A stretch of 64,000 nucleotides of DNA. Source: Diadema setosum. Its lineage: Eukaryota; Echinodermata; Echinoidea; Diadematoida; Diadematidae. Made by a program: the position numbers and the translations under genes. The DNA lies in contig NC_092688.1 of the NCBI RefSeq assembly GCF_964275005.1, positions 48,043,748-48,107,747 on the forward strand. The letters are read 5' to 3'. Below the pieces are notes generated by a model. It was not told where the DNA came from. It saw only the letters and a program-made list of their open reading frames with translations, and made no database searches. Shown one piece after another: positions 24,400 through 34,512 of this stretch; positions within the stretch are counted from its first letter, which is position 1, and the number at the start of each line of letters is the position of its first letter.

Positions 24400-24563
24400 T
24401 TGACCGACAAGTATGTCTAATTCCGCGAAAAACCTCTCATTTTAATAGTAATGCCATGGCATTTGCTGCCATGCTGGGTCAGAAAAACTGACCCAGCAAA
24501 TGCCATTAGAGATCTACTATAAATGAGAAGTTTTTCGCGGAATTAGACATACTTGTCGGTCAA
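24400..24563. mobile_element. Mutator-like (MULE) hairpin MITE, 164 bp, with 9-bp target duplication
   Basis: The ends TTGACCGACAAGTATGTC and GACATACTTGTCGGTCAA are perfect inverted copies, extending to AATTCCGCG and beyond. CTGTTCAGA flanks both sides exactly (24391-24399; 24564-24572). A 9-bp duplication with long inverted arms fits Mutator-type elements. It lies between the ZSWIM7 and OGFOD2 starts. Confidence 0.87.
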
Positions 24564-24572
24564 CTGTTCAGA

Positions 24573-24820
24573 GTGACTCTCCTTTAGGCACCCCTACCAA
24601 TATTTATTTTGAAATGACCGGGTATGGATCAGCAGTGTGACGTGGAACTGTTGACCTGCACCTGTCCACACGTGTACCTCGATCATGATCACTAACTTCA
24701 TAGCGCGCGCCACGATCCTTCAGGCTTCACACTATAGCACAGCCTATCGCTCGCCGCCGCGCCGCCGCTTGCTGCGGCCACAACCGCGCCGGCCAGCCCA
24801 CTCATCGGAACTTCAAAATA
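24573..24820. promoter_or_regulatory. Divergent promoter region of ZSWIM7 and OGFOD2
   Basis: This is the space upstream of the OGFOD2 ATG and of the presumed ZSWIM7 first exon. It contains a CpG-rich block at 24,704-24,800 (GCGCGCGCC; CGCCGCCGCGCCGCCGC) unlike the AT-rich surroundings. No TATA box is convincing. Assignment as a shared promoter is inference from head-to-head layout. Confidence 0.5.
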
Positions 24821-24946
24821 ATGAGTCCTACCAAGCGATTTTTCGTTTGTGGGTGCTTTTTTACGCACAACATTTTTCTCAAAAAGTTCAAACAGCATGT
24901 CACTTATTTTGGTGATGATGATCTCTTCATGGATTCATGGAGTAAG
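24821..24946 (+). CDS. OGFOD2: OGFOD2 coding exon 1
   Basis: This exon codes residues 1-42, starting MSPTKRFFVCGCFFTHN. I chose donor GTGGGA at 24947 over GTAAGG at 24942 because only the former keeps phase 0 into exon 2. Confidence 0.88.
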
Positions 24947-26612
24947 GTGGGAGAACAACTTTTGTTAGACTCTAATCTCGTCTATACTATCCATTTTTTT
25001 TTTCTTTTACCCTGTGCCCCATTGGGTGATAATGACACGACAGGTGCTTTCAGAGACCGAGCTAGTGTAGTCCCACTCGCGCATTGTTGTGTGAGTGGAC
25101 TAACACGTTAGTTACACATTTACTTTTTGTTTTCACTAGACACCTACTAGTACTTAGGCCTAGTGTTTTGTTTTTTGTTTTTATTTTGTATTTAATGTTA
25201 AATGGACCTTGAACTTTGATGGATAATTCCTGAAGAAGCTCTTTCCGAACTAGACTGGGATGGGACAATGACGACGGGACCATTTCAAGTATTGGGGGGG
25301 GGGGGGGGGGGCTATACTCCAGTTTTACATTAGTTCCTATTAAAATGTACAATCTCATTCCTACTACCACTGCACCGTAGTACCACTACCAGTTTAACAC
25401 TTCGTATCCGGGCAATTACCCCCAGAGGGCAATTACCCCCCGGCTAAATACTGGTTAGTGGTAAGGTTAGAGTTAAGATTAGGGTTAGAGGGTTAGGTTT
25501 AGTGTTAGGAGTTTGGGTATGGTTAGGATTAGTTTCAGGATTAGGATCAGGATTAGGGACAGGGGAAGGGTCCGGGGTAATTGCCCAGGGGGTAATTGCC
25601 CTAGACCCGTAACACTTTATCATACTCTAGTCATAGACATAGATCTAGTTAACTTTCTTCTAGAGCCGGCTGTTATAGTAAGCGTTCTAGATCAAGCTAG
25701 ATAGAGGTAACAGGCAGGCGCAAGAGACACTGCTGAGCTGACGTGCTGTACACGTGTAGTGTAGAGACAACCAACGAAAAAGGCTGTGTTTGATGCTCGA
25801 TGTGTCGTAGATTGGTGAACTGGGTGATACTGGATATAACAGTAAATTTAACTGCAAAACACAGCCCAAACGCAAAGCGTCAGTATAAATGTGTACAAAG
25901 AGCGACCCGGGGTTAGATATAACAGATATTATTAACCTGCTGATGAGGACAAGTCCAGAGTCTGCTCGGGCAGGGGCTATGGGAAATACATGTTACTTGT
26001 ACCGTAGCAAAGTCAGTCCGTCCTCAATACAATGGGTTAAAAGTCTTTTCAAAGTCATTTCACTTCACTCTTGTGACTACTTTCACACAGACTTTGGAGA
26101 ACAAAGGTTGCACAGATGAAGAGCTACCAACTGTACTCTGCCAGGTATTCAAATTTTATAACATTATTTATGTGATCCACATCAAAATGAAAAGTTTGCA
26201 TAGTTGGAAGCTGCAAATTATCTCTTGATTTGTGATCTACCATGATGGATGTAGATTTGCCTTGGTCTGAACAAGTGTTGTTCAGGTCTAATAAGAACTC
26301 GTTTGATGTTTGATTGGTGTGTTTTCATCTTCTTTGTCATGACATTTGTAATTGTTTGTATCTTTTTGTATCGCATGTTTTTCATGCTGAAGTGATCAAA
26401 ATCTATGTTTCAAATCTTGGTATTTCATCAAGTATGATAAGAACCTGTGTTTGTGTGTGACCTGCATGATAAAACCACCACTAGTACAAAAAAAAAAAAA
26501 AAGAAGAAAGAAAATCACCAGACACTGATTTGTAATTAAAGGGCAGACTCTCCAGCATTAAAATGACATACCAGTATTTCAAATATAGATATGGACATTC
26601 CTTCTTTAATAC

Positions 26613-26660
<48 letters not shown>

Positions 26661-27638
26661 AACGTGCCCTGTGGAAAAGTATTTAACTCCAAAAAAAAAT
26701 GTAGCATTTTGGATTTGTGATGCACAGTCAAGTTTATATCAGTCAATAAGTTTGAAAGCAAGAGAAAAAAATTGGAAATTGTTTTTAAAGATCAGTTTGT
26801 TTGAAATTACATCAATTTCAAGTGAAGTCTTGTCGATTATGTCATTCAGCTATTAGACCAAAACTACTAGATGCCTCAGATCTTTGCACTGTGTGTGATT
26901 TAGGAAACAAAGTATTAAAGTGTCTTACACTGGACATGTCTGCCTCATACAGTGTAAGAGGCTGTGAGTCTTTTTTTGTGTGTGTGTGTGTTTGTATAGT
27001 TACTGTGGTTCATTAGTTTGTTATTGTTATACAGTTGCATATTGTCTTCTGCCTTGTGTTCATTTGGATATACACAATGATGATTGGTACATACTAAAAT
27101 TTGAATTTATATTGCCACTGTGTTATATCTCATGCTTTACTGAAATTGTGTGCTGATGACAGTGAGTTGTGAATTTCTGATCACTGCAAATTGGTTAAAG
27201 GTGAAGGCTGAGGTGGAGAGGAGAAGAAATCTTGGCAGACAATGTGTGGACAGGACAGAGAAAATATCAGCTGGATACAAGCCTCTTCATCCCCAAATCT
27301 ACATGCTTAGGGTGAGCTTCTTGCAATATTTAGCAAACAAAAAGATAGGGCTACCTACTGTATTAACTGGGAGGATAATGGTGTGCAATATTAAAGCAAG
27401 ATATTAAATCTCATGTTTGGGCCTGTTTCAGGAAACAGTAAAAACAACTTGAATTTGCAAAAATTGCAGCTACCCAAATAATATTTCTAAAGATAATATT
27501 TAGCCTACCACATATCATTAGGCATTCTAGTAGCTGTGATTGTTCGGAACCTTACTATTATTCCATGATGAATGATTTCTTCATTTCGTTGTTTAGCTTG
27601 ATGTAGAAACGATATTAATCACATCTTTGTCCTTAAAA

Positions 27639-27688
<50 letters not shown>

Positions 27689-30600
27689 TACTTTATAGAA
27701 ATACTGCTGATGTCTTTACAGCAGCATTCTTATAAATGACAACAGGTCCCTTCAAAACTTATTGATTTTTTTTTTTTTTTTTTTTTTTTAATGATGGAAA
27801 AGTCAACATTTTCTTTTTTGATGACAATGTAAACAGATTTACTCTGTGTTTAAATGACTCTGCACCTTGGAATGAAAGTTGATTGCTTGATGTTTGATTT
27901 GTTTCCAGGATTCCTACTTTTCCCATGAGTTTTTGAAGATTGTAGATTACTGCAAGACCCATGGTGCCACAGCAGAGGGACTGGCTGAAAAGTTGACAAA
28001 GGAAGAAGGTTAGCTTCATTGTCATTTAAAAGAAAGGCATGTAGCCGGGCCTGCACATATTCCAGCCATGAATGGTGCAAGCAGAAATGATGACAGATCT
28101 GACTGTGGAGACCAACCTTGAGTGAGAGTTTGAAGTGAGACACTACGGGGGAGCATAAAAGTGACCGGGGAGGGGGTTGTGGAAGGGTGTCTAACCCTAG
28201 CACATTCTTATTAAGTCTAAAGGTAGCTAGCTGTGCACAAACTCTTCATTGTTTCAATGTCTTTTGCACTTGTGTGTGTAGTGTGTACCCAAAGTCATGC
28301 CCTACAATAACCTTGTTACACTGCTCTCTGTGTATGCCTCATTGTTTTTGTTTTGTTTTTTCGAAATGAAGATGTCTTCCTCCAGATACAGTATGTTTTA
28401 GCCACAGGAAAACTTTTCAAATGGCCCACCATCACTTTATCATGTTTATCCAATTGCTGTCTGGTATATGACTAACCTATACATTTATGCTATGTGTGAT
28501 ATGCAGAGGTAGAGTCTTCTAGTGAAATGTTGATATATGACATGTAACATCTTTACATCTTGTCCCTTAGCTGAATGACTCTTATGCCTTCTTTCACTGT
28601 GTCTTTGTCTAGGGAGTAGAGTCTTCTCATTCCCAGTTTTCACCGGTGAGTTTTGTGACCTCTTTGTGGAGGAGATTGCCCACTTTGAAGCATCCCCGCT
28701 GCCCAAAGGAAGACCTAACACCATGAACAATTATGGAGTGAGTTCAACCTCTCTATTTTCCAGCCTGGATAAAGGAATGGGATAGTGTTGTCTGAGGTGG
28801 GGATTCGGTTTTTAATGTTTTGCGAGATATTTAGCAACCACTCAATGAAATGTTACAGAGCATACAACTCTAAGGGGAACTGAAAGTTTATTTGATGGAA
28901 ATCGGTTTTTAAATGACTGAGATATCCAGAAACAAAGTAAAACAAAGGGATCCTGATAAAAGTTGTGGCCTGTTGCATTTTATTAGGATTGCTTTGTGTG
29001 GCTATCTCAGACATTTCAAGACCAATTTTCATCAAATAAACTTTGAATTCCTCTAAGAATTACATGTTCTTTCATATTTCATAAGAAGTTTCTCTTTTAT
29101 CTCGCAAACACACACACACACACACTCACACACTCACACACACAAAAGTTGGAAACCTGCAGCCCCATCTAAACCGAAACTGTACCATCCCTTTAACATT
29201 AAGGTATCCTCTGCTTTAAAGTTAGTTAATAGAGGACTCATTTGGATTAGTATGTGCTGTTATCACCTGGTGCTGAAGGTTTAATAGAATATTGCATACT
29301 GTACCAGCAATTTTTATCTTATTTGAGGAGTAAGAGTGCAGGCATTGTTTATCTGGCCTTTCTGATTTGAAAGCAAAGTTTATAGAAAGCCTCATCTAAA
29401 TACCCAGTATGAAGCACAAGTTTCTGGTTTAGGAGTGAGAAAGAATGTAGCAATCATATTTTCTGTAATTTTTTTATGTGTTATGTGTTTTTCCTACCTA
29501 TACACCAGCGTAATACCATGACCTGTTTCATTTAGTGATCATTTCCAGACCTCACATTGATTGTTATCATACATGCTCACACAATAAGTCTTCATTTTGT
29601 GATGCACCCAATCTAGTATCTCCCATTTATGATGTTTCACCTAAGAAACCTTCAAGCTTAATCCTTAGTCTGCTGCTAATGCTGTGCTACTGTGAATGTC
29701 CGGTGCTGCTTTACTCAGTGTAATGATCATTGTTGTACCAGGTGATGAGTGAAACCTTTGTATATTTTGTGTGGTTCCAAAGCTTGCAAGGGATTAAATC
29801 ATCTCATCTCATCTCACTTCAATCAGGTTCTCCTAATGGAGCTTGGCTTTGATGAGAACTGCCTGGATCCCCTGAGGATGAAGTACCTGTTGCCCCTGAC
29901 GACCTTACTCTATCCGGATGTTGGGGGAGATGCACTTGACTCTCATCGGGCCTTCGTTGTGAAGTACAAACTGGGAGAGGATGTGGACCTCAACTATCAC
30001 TTTGACAACGCAGAGGTGACAATCAATGTCAGTTTGGGGAAAGAGTTCAGTGATGGAGAGCTTTACTTTGGAGATATGAGACAGGTACAAACATGGGTCA
30101 TGCCTTTTAGTTGTAGCCAACACAATTCATGAACATATTCAGATATCAAGTAGTTAAGTGTTTCAATGCAATTACTGTATATGCCAAATATTTCGCAAGG
30201 TTTTTATTTTTGCAAATTTTGAGAGTCAGGTACTCTTTGTGAATTAAAAACACAAAATTATTAACTCTAATCCTTGACCTGAATGGATGTGCATGCATAT
30301 ATTTCTGTGTTCAGTACTGTACTCTATGATTTCGATTTTAACCAATTGCTTAATTGTCAGGAAGTCCCAATTCTCAAAATATTAGACTCAATATTATATG
30401 GTGTATACAGTAATTCATGAAAGGATGCATTTCCAGATTGAGTATCCATACGATTTCTCTCTGTGTAGATTATGTTTAAGATAAATGCATATAAATCTGT
30501 TTTCACTCATTCCATGATGTGTCACCTATATGTATGAATTAAATTCCTAAACTGACTGCTACAAGTAAGCTTATTGGTGCCTGCATTTGTTCTGCAACAT

Positions 30601-31167
30601 ACTGTAAAAGTGGATTTTTTTGCACAAGTATTTTTTTACGCTTGGCTGGGTAAGATGAATTTCGCATGTTTTTAATTCTGCAAAGTCAAGACAATAACTA
30701 CTGAAACATATGGCATACAAAAATACTTGTGCTGTTATTTTGTGCTAGCTTCTGGTGGAGCAAAATGTGTGAAAATTTTCACTTTTACAGTCAATCATTC
30801 ATAAAACCACAGACAGTGTGTATTTGTGTGCATGTAAGACATGCCTTTAATTTTATTGATTGCATCTTACCCAATTTTGTAGATTCCCAGAGATGGTGTG
30901 AAGTACACAAGATTCCAGCACAAAAGGACCTTTGGTCTTCTGCACCGCGGCCAACACATGCATGGAGCAATGCCCATCAGTGACGGGGAACGCTACAACC
31001 TCATTATATGGATGCGGTCGTCACGGCAACGGAATGCACTTTGCCCCATGTGTGACGAGGAGCCAGAGCTGGTGGAGAGTGTTGGATATGGTGATGGGTT
31101 CACGTCTGATGGAAGGCCAGCCCAGAGATCAAGTCCAGAGACTGTTGACATGTGTGTGACTCTCTGA
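24821..31167 (+). CDS. OGFOD2: OGFOD2, 2-oxoglutarate/Fe(II)-dependent oxygenase domain protein 2, seven coding exons
   Basis: The spliced coding length is 1,059 nt, giving 352 residues; human OGFOD2 is about 350. Exons are 24821-24946, 26091-26144, 27201-27311, 27909-28008, 28613-28737, 29827-30084 and 30883-31167, with consistent phases. The N-terminus carries the cysteine-rich FFVCGCFF block (CRCACFC in human). The middle has KGRPNTMNNYGVLL, a family signature. The catalytic double-stranded beta-helix has iron ligands H230-x-D232 (YHFDNAE) and H285 (HMHGAMP), with R295 (GERYNL) as the expected 2-oxoglutarate anchor. The C-terminus has the LCPMCDEEPELV segment. It should be an oxygenase that decarboxylates 2-oxoglutarate; its substrate is not known to me. 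The start ATG aligns with the vertebrate start. The exon 3 acceptor at 27200 is pyrimidine-poor and is the weakest junction. The gene is diverged head to head from ZSWIM7. Confidence 0.95.
25403..25609. mobile_element. MITE carrying telomere-like TTAGGG-variant repeats, 207 bp
   Basis: TAACACTT is duplicated exactly at both sides (25395-25402; 25610-25617), giving an 8-bp target duplication. The arms hold GGGCAATTACCCCC twice on the left and GGGGTAATTGCCC twice on the right. The core (25,455-25,560) is a degenerate run of GGTTAG/GATTAGGG units. It lies in OGFOD2 intron 1. Confidence 0.8.
25900..26040. repeat. Degraded copy of a TTAACCC...GGGTTAA mini-MITE
   Basis: It shares GCTCGGGCAGGGGCTATGGG, AAATACATGTTACTTGTA and GTCCTCAATACAATGGGTTAA with the copy at 36275-36366. 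Confidence 0.55.
26091..26144 (+). CDS. OGFOD2: OGFOD2 coding exon 2
   Basis: This 54-nt exon codes TLENKGCTDEELPTVLCQ and matches the human segment around RSRGC. It has a TTTCACACAG acceptor and a GTATTC donor. Confidence 0.82.
26622..26656. repeat. poly(T) tract
   Basis: A T homopolymer of about 35, in OGFOD2 intron 2. Confidence 0.95.
27201..27311 (+). CDS. OGFOD2: OGFOD2 coding exon 3
   Basis: This exon codes VKAEVERRRNLG and on to HPQIYMLR. The EVERR.RLG block matches the family well. The donor is GTGAGC. The acceptor context is weak, so the 5' edge could shift by a few codons. Confidence 0.8.
27647..27690. repeat. (AT)n microsatellite
   Basis: An AT dinucleotide run in OGFOD2 intron 3, followed at 27,768-27,789 by a poly(T) tract. 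Confidence 0.93.
27909..28008 (+). CDS. OGFOD2: OGFOD2 coding exon 4
   Basis: This exon codes DSYFSHEFLKIVDYCK through LTKEE plus one base. It has a TTTGTTTCCAG acceptor and a GTTAGC donor and ends in phase 1. Confidence 0.88.
28613..28737 (+). CDS. OGFOD2: OGFOD2 coding exon 5
   Basis: This exon codes GSRVFSFPVFTGEFCDLF and the signature LPKGRPNTMNNYG. It has a TTTGTCTAG acceptor and a GTGAGT donor. The following intron carries a TTAA-type MITE at 28770. Confidence 0.94.
28770..29195. mobile_element. TTAA-type MITE in OGFOD2 intron 5
   Basis: The left end is TAAAGGAATGGGATAGTG and the right end is ACTGTACCATCCCTTTAA. The interior (AGATATTTAGCAACCACTC, then CAATTTTCATCAAATAAAC) matches the MITE at 6535-6905. 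It contains a (CA)n tract at 29,107-29,142. Confidence 0.75.
29827..30084 (+). CDS. OGFOD2: OGFOD2 coding exon 6, first iron ligands
   Basis: This exon codes 86 residues, including LDSHRAFVVKY and the H-x-D iron pair in NYHFDNAEVTINVSLG. It has a CTTCAATCAG acceptor and a GTACAA donor. Confidence 0.95.
30600..30791. mobile_element. ACTGTAAAAGTGG MITE, copy 1
   Basis: The ends ACTGTAAAAGTGGA and TTTTCACTTTTACAGT are inverted copies. The sister copy is at 38303-38500. It lies in OGFOD2 intron 6. Confidence 0.75.
30883..31167 (+). CDS. OGFOD2: OGFOD2 terminal coding exon
   Basis: This exon codes 94 residues to a TGA. It carries the distal iron ligand His285, the 2-oxoglutarate arginine R295 and the terminal cysteines of LCPMCDEEPE. 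The acceptor is CAATTTTGTAG. Confidence 0.95.
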   Translation: MPRDGVKYTRFQHKRTFGLLHRGQHMHGAMPISDGERYNLIIWMRSSRQRNALCPMCDEEPELVESVGYGDGFTSDGRPAQRSSPETVDMCVTL

Positions 31168-31973
31168 CCGCTGTCAATCTTTACTAAGCTGATGTGAGGC
31201 TGTGTTTAATGTGGCTAGCTCAAAGTTGGCTTTTGGACATTCGTTTCAGGCTGGCTAAGGCTGTGCCATACTCATATGTTGGTGGTTACACCATAGCTGC
31301 CAACATTTGAAATTCAAAATTAGTAATGATCAGATAAAAAACACAGAAATGTGCGCGAAGCGCACATCACGAGCGCGAAGTCCTTGCGGCCGGGGTCCAG
31401 GGCCCACTTAAGGGCCCTGGAAGCTCTGGGGTTCTAGACACTCTCTGGTGCAATCTGAGCCTTTTTTTGGAGCATTTTAACCTTTCTCCCCATTCCTGGA
31501 TTACATCAATGCAAAGCTATTTCTTCACATACATAACAATTAACATATAAATCACACAGAGTTGAGATCAGCCATTTGTTAAAAGATGTGATCTCCAGTC
31601 TATTATCTACAGGGGTTTTCAGTTGTTTTTAGGGTGAATCTTAGGTTTGAGAAAATTATTGCCCAAAATATTCATAAATCTGAAGATAAATGAATAACAC
31701 AATAAAATATGATTAAATGGACCATTCAAAATATCATTAATTAAAGTATGCATTTGGATTTTTACTGCCCTTAAGAAAAAAGAAAAAACTTACCACAGGC
31801 ACAGGTGTTAAGAGCTCTATGTAGCTGATGCTTTAAATTCTTAATTTGTTGAGGTATAATGGTCCTGTCTGCTCTCACTGGAGGAAAAGTAAAGTTGAGT
31901 TTATTTCAGTAGCATTGTTCAAACATTTGTTGACTGTCTGAAATCAGTTTCTTTCCTCATGACACAGAGATTG

Positions 31974-33833
31974 TTATTCATTGAGAGCTCTACATGTAGC
32001 TGACTTAGCTCTCCTGAGAAATTTGTCATCAAAGTCTCTCAAGTAGCAAGGTCCTGTCTGCTGAGACTTGGTGATTAGTAAACTTGACAGAGTTTCATCA
32101 CTCATTGATCCTCTGAAATCAGTTTTGTTCTTGCATACTTGGCTGAACACCCTTTCACACTCTGCATTTGTATGTGGTATTGTCAGGATCCCTAGCATTA
32201 CTCTTCCAAGTCTATCATAGCTCAGTTCACCTGATGCACCCTTCTGTGTCATCATAACTGCCCATTGCTTGTCAGCTCCTTCCTCTCTTAGCACTGAGTC
32301 TGGAATCTGAGCAATTTGATAGCTCACAAACTGGTTTTCCAGTGCATCCATCGCACTATGTCTGTCTTCTCCTTCTTTGACGAGTAACATGCACGGAAAC
32401 TTGTCAATGAAAAACTTCACAGAGGTGAATTTGACATCCATTCTACATGAAATATCTGCAACCTGTGCATGGATGATGACATTGGATTTCAGTGGAAATT
32501 TTGCAACAATGTAGTCACATGCCTTTGAGTAATAAGAGTATACTGCTGCATAAAACTTTTGGCGATCAGCCTTGTCCAATGTGCTCACAGTCTCTCTTGC
32601 TTCACTTCCTATGACAATCTCACTTTCTTCTCTAAGATTCTCCTTCTTTTTGTAATCAAGAAGGGTCAGATCAGTGACTGCCATAATGGCTTGTGGAGTG
32701 ACAAATTTGCTGTACAGATCACGCAGTAGGTTTTCAAGTTCTCTTTTAAGTCTGTGGATAAGAGGACTTCTGGTCTGGAGGATGACACTTTTGCTGTCAA
32801 ATGAAGTAATACTTTGGCTCAGAAATTGTGCAATGGCCAACTTCAGCTTTGATTTCAGTGTCTTCAGAATTCTCACAGGTCTTGTTTCTTCCTTTTCAGT
32901 TACATTGCTGGTACCTTGACTAAGTTTAGTTGAAGTCTCAGGTGTGAGTATGTGTGAGCTTGTTTTCTTAGCAGTAGATTTTCTGGTCACTCCTGTAGTA
33001 CATTTGCTAGGATGACTTGAAGTTCCAGGCTTCAGCTTCAATGTGCATACTGCCTTAGCAGAAGGTCCTTCTGTACAGGTCTTTTGTTTCTTCTGGTGAG
33101 GTACATGTACGTTTACATTATCACCATGCCGTTTCTGTCCAACTGAATCACTTGCTGCAGACACATTTACTCGTTGAGGCTGTGATGATGATGCACTCAC
33201 CTCCGGCTGAAGCAGTTGAGGTTTGCTTACAGTTACATCTGGTTTTGCATGAATTGCAGATACCTTCTTTGGAATATGAAACTTCTGGAGGCTTGATGTG
33301 ATCTTAACCTTGCTGGTTTGTGGAGCAAGCTTCTTCTGCTGGGAGACACACGCAGGTTCCTGAGCAGGTTTGCTTTTTAAAGTTGGATTTGCTTTCTTCG
33401 GTACAAGGTTGGTCTTGATACTGGGTGTTGTCTTGGTCTCTTTAACAGGCTTCTGCTGCTGAGCCACTTCCTCCTCAAAAAAGAGAATGAGAGCTTCCCA
33501 CTGCTGGAGATATCGTGGCAAACACTGTCCCAAGCTCAGCCAGCGTGTACAAGCATGTTTTAAGATTGCTTGCACTTCAGTACCAAGGAGCTTTTGGAAC
33601 TTTCTGAGATTAAGTTTCCTGTTTACGCTGGCTTCAAGATTATAGAACACATCAATGAGAAGCGAGTCTATTGAGCATGGTAACGCTGATGATCCAGCTT
33701 TGGCGGCAAGATCAATGAGATGATTTGGGCAACCAAGCACAATGAGCTCTGGCTGACATTTTTTGAGGCATGCTCCCACTCCTTTCTTCACACCTGTCAT
33801 GACCGCTGCATTGTCTGACCCCGACCGCTGCAT
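31974..33833 (-). CDS. hAT transposase, C-terminal part with hATC dimerisation domain
   Basis: 619 residues are open. It restarts at SDNAAVMTGVKKGVGACL, the second catalytic aspartate region, followed by a CxxH-type motif (LGCPNHLIDLAAKAGS) and the RWLSLGQCL helix of the RNase-H insertion region. Residues of about 128-330 are a Lys/Ser/Thr/Pro-rich, low-complexity stretch unusual for hAT. The hATC domain ends the protein: ILTIPHTNAECERVFSQ with E560 of E-R-x-F-S as the probable third catalytic acid, then the DETLSSLLI helix. Apart from the 22-bp duplication upstream, no stop breaks it, so it is a young insertion. Confidence 0.86.
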   Translation of the reverse strand: MQRSGSDNAAVMTGVKKGVGACLKKCQPELIVLGCPNHLIDLAAKAGSSALPCSIDSLLIDVFYNLEASVNRKLNLRKFQKLLGTEVQAILKHACTRWLSLGQCLPRYLQQWEALILFFEEEVAQQQKPVKETKTTPSIKTNLVPKKANPTLKSKPAQEPACVSQQKKLAPQTSKVKITSSLQKFHIPKKVSAIHAKPDVTVSKPQLLQPEVSASSSQPQRVNVSAASDSVGQKRHGDNVNVHVPHQKKQKTCTEGPSAKAVCTLKLKPGTSSHPSKCTTGVTRKSTAKKTSSHILTPETSTKLSQGTSNVTEKEETRPVRILKTLKSKLKLAIAQFLSQSITSFDSKSVILQTRSPLIHRLKRELENLLRDLYSKFVTPQAIMAVTDLTLLDYKKKENLREESEIVIGSEARETVSTLDKADRQKFYAAVYSYYSKACDYIVAKFPLKSNVIIHAQVADISCRMDVKFTSVKFFIDKFPCMLLVKEGEDRHSAMDALENQFVSYQIAQIPDSVLREEGADKQWAVMMTQKGASGELSYDRLGRVMLGILTIPHTNAECERVFSQVCKNKTDFRGSMSDETLSSLLITKSQQTGPCYLRDFDDKFLRRAKSATCRALNE

Positions 33834-34512
33834 TGTCTGACCCCAACGCTGTACAGTTTTGCCATGGGATACTATGCTTTTGCATTTCTGCTATAAGCAG
33901 CTGCGCAATGTTTTCGCCAGTTCCCGCTTCTTCCAAGTTTTGAAGGGAGAAAATAGAACAAGAAATTTGCTTACCGTCAAAGTAGTTGATAACTATTGGG
34001 TACAATTTACTGGTGCTTGTATTACTCCCATCAGTTGAAATTGCAAAGGGTCCTGCTTTCATTGCTAAAGCAATCCGTTCTTGTTCATCTTTGGCCATTT
34101 CTTTAACTAGACAGGAAGTTTTGGTCCTTGCACTTGAAAATTTCTTCACCTCCTCTGAATTTGGAAAGGCTTTCCGTAACAATGGCCCCATATGACTAGC
34201 AGCAGAAAGAGGAATGTTGTGCTCCAAGTAGAATGATGTAAACAAGCACTCAGCTCGCGTAACATTTAAATCCTGCAAAGTTGACATCCATGATGTTATC
34301 TTGGGTGTGGATGAAGATTCAGACTCAAAATTACTGATGTGAAGTTTTGATTTCCTATGCAAAATGATGTCACTGCGGCCGCCATGAGCGATTGAAATAT
34401 CCTGGCGACATATCTTACAAAATGCATGCTGTTTGCTCTTTCCAGATTTTGTGATGAAGTCGAACTCTGTTTCGTATTTGCTATTGTAACACTGTCCCTT
34501 TTTACGATCCAT
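33712..34512 (-). CDS. hAT transposase, N-terminal part
   Basis: 266 residues are open from MDRKKGQCYNSKYETEFDF. A BED-like zinc finger is visible as C32-x2-C35-x16-H52-x5-H58. The first catalytic aspartate is D161 (AISTDGSN) and the second is D226 (LGSDNAAV). The frame then runs out of register after DNAAV because a perfect 22-bp tandem duplication (33801-33822 and 33823-33844) shifts the reading frame, giving a nonsense tail. It would otherwise continue into the next entry. It is a cut-and-paste transposase acting on the element's ends. Confidence 0.85.
   Translation of the reverse strand: MDRKKGQCYNSKYETEFDFITKSGKSKQHAFCKICRQDISIAHGGRSDIILHRKSKLHISNFESESSSTPKITSWMSTLQDLNVTRAECLFTSFYLEHNIPLSAASHMGPLLRKAFPNSEEVKKFSSARTKTSCLVKEMAKDEQERIALAMKAGPFAISTDGSNTSTSKLYPIVINYFDGKQISCSIFSLQNLEEAGTGENIAQLLIAEMQKHSIPWQNCTALGSDNAAVGVRQCSGHDRCEERSGSMPQKMSARAHCAWLPKSSH

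Noticed and set aside
25889-26119. A plus-strand frame ending around OGFOD2 exon 2
   Set aside because: It reads exon 2 in the wrong frame and includes a degraded mini-MITE. The phase-0 reading gives the family sequence.
29749-30132. A 127-codon frame starting before OGFOD2 exon 6
   Set aside because: Its first 26 codons are intron read-through; the supported coding part starts at the acceptor at 29827 and stops at the donor at 30084.
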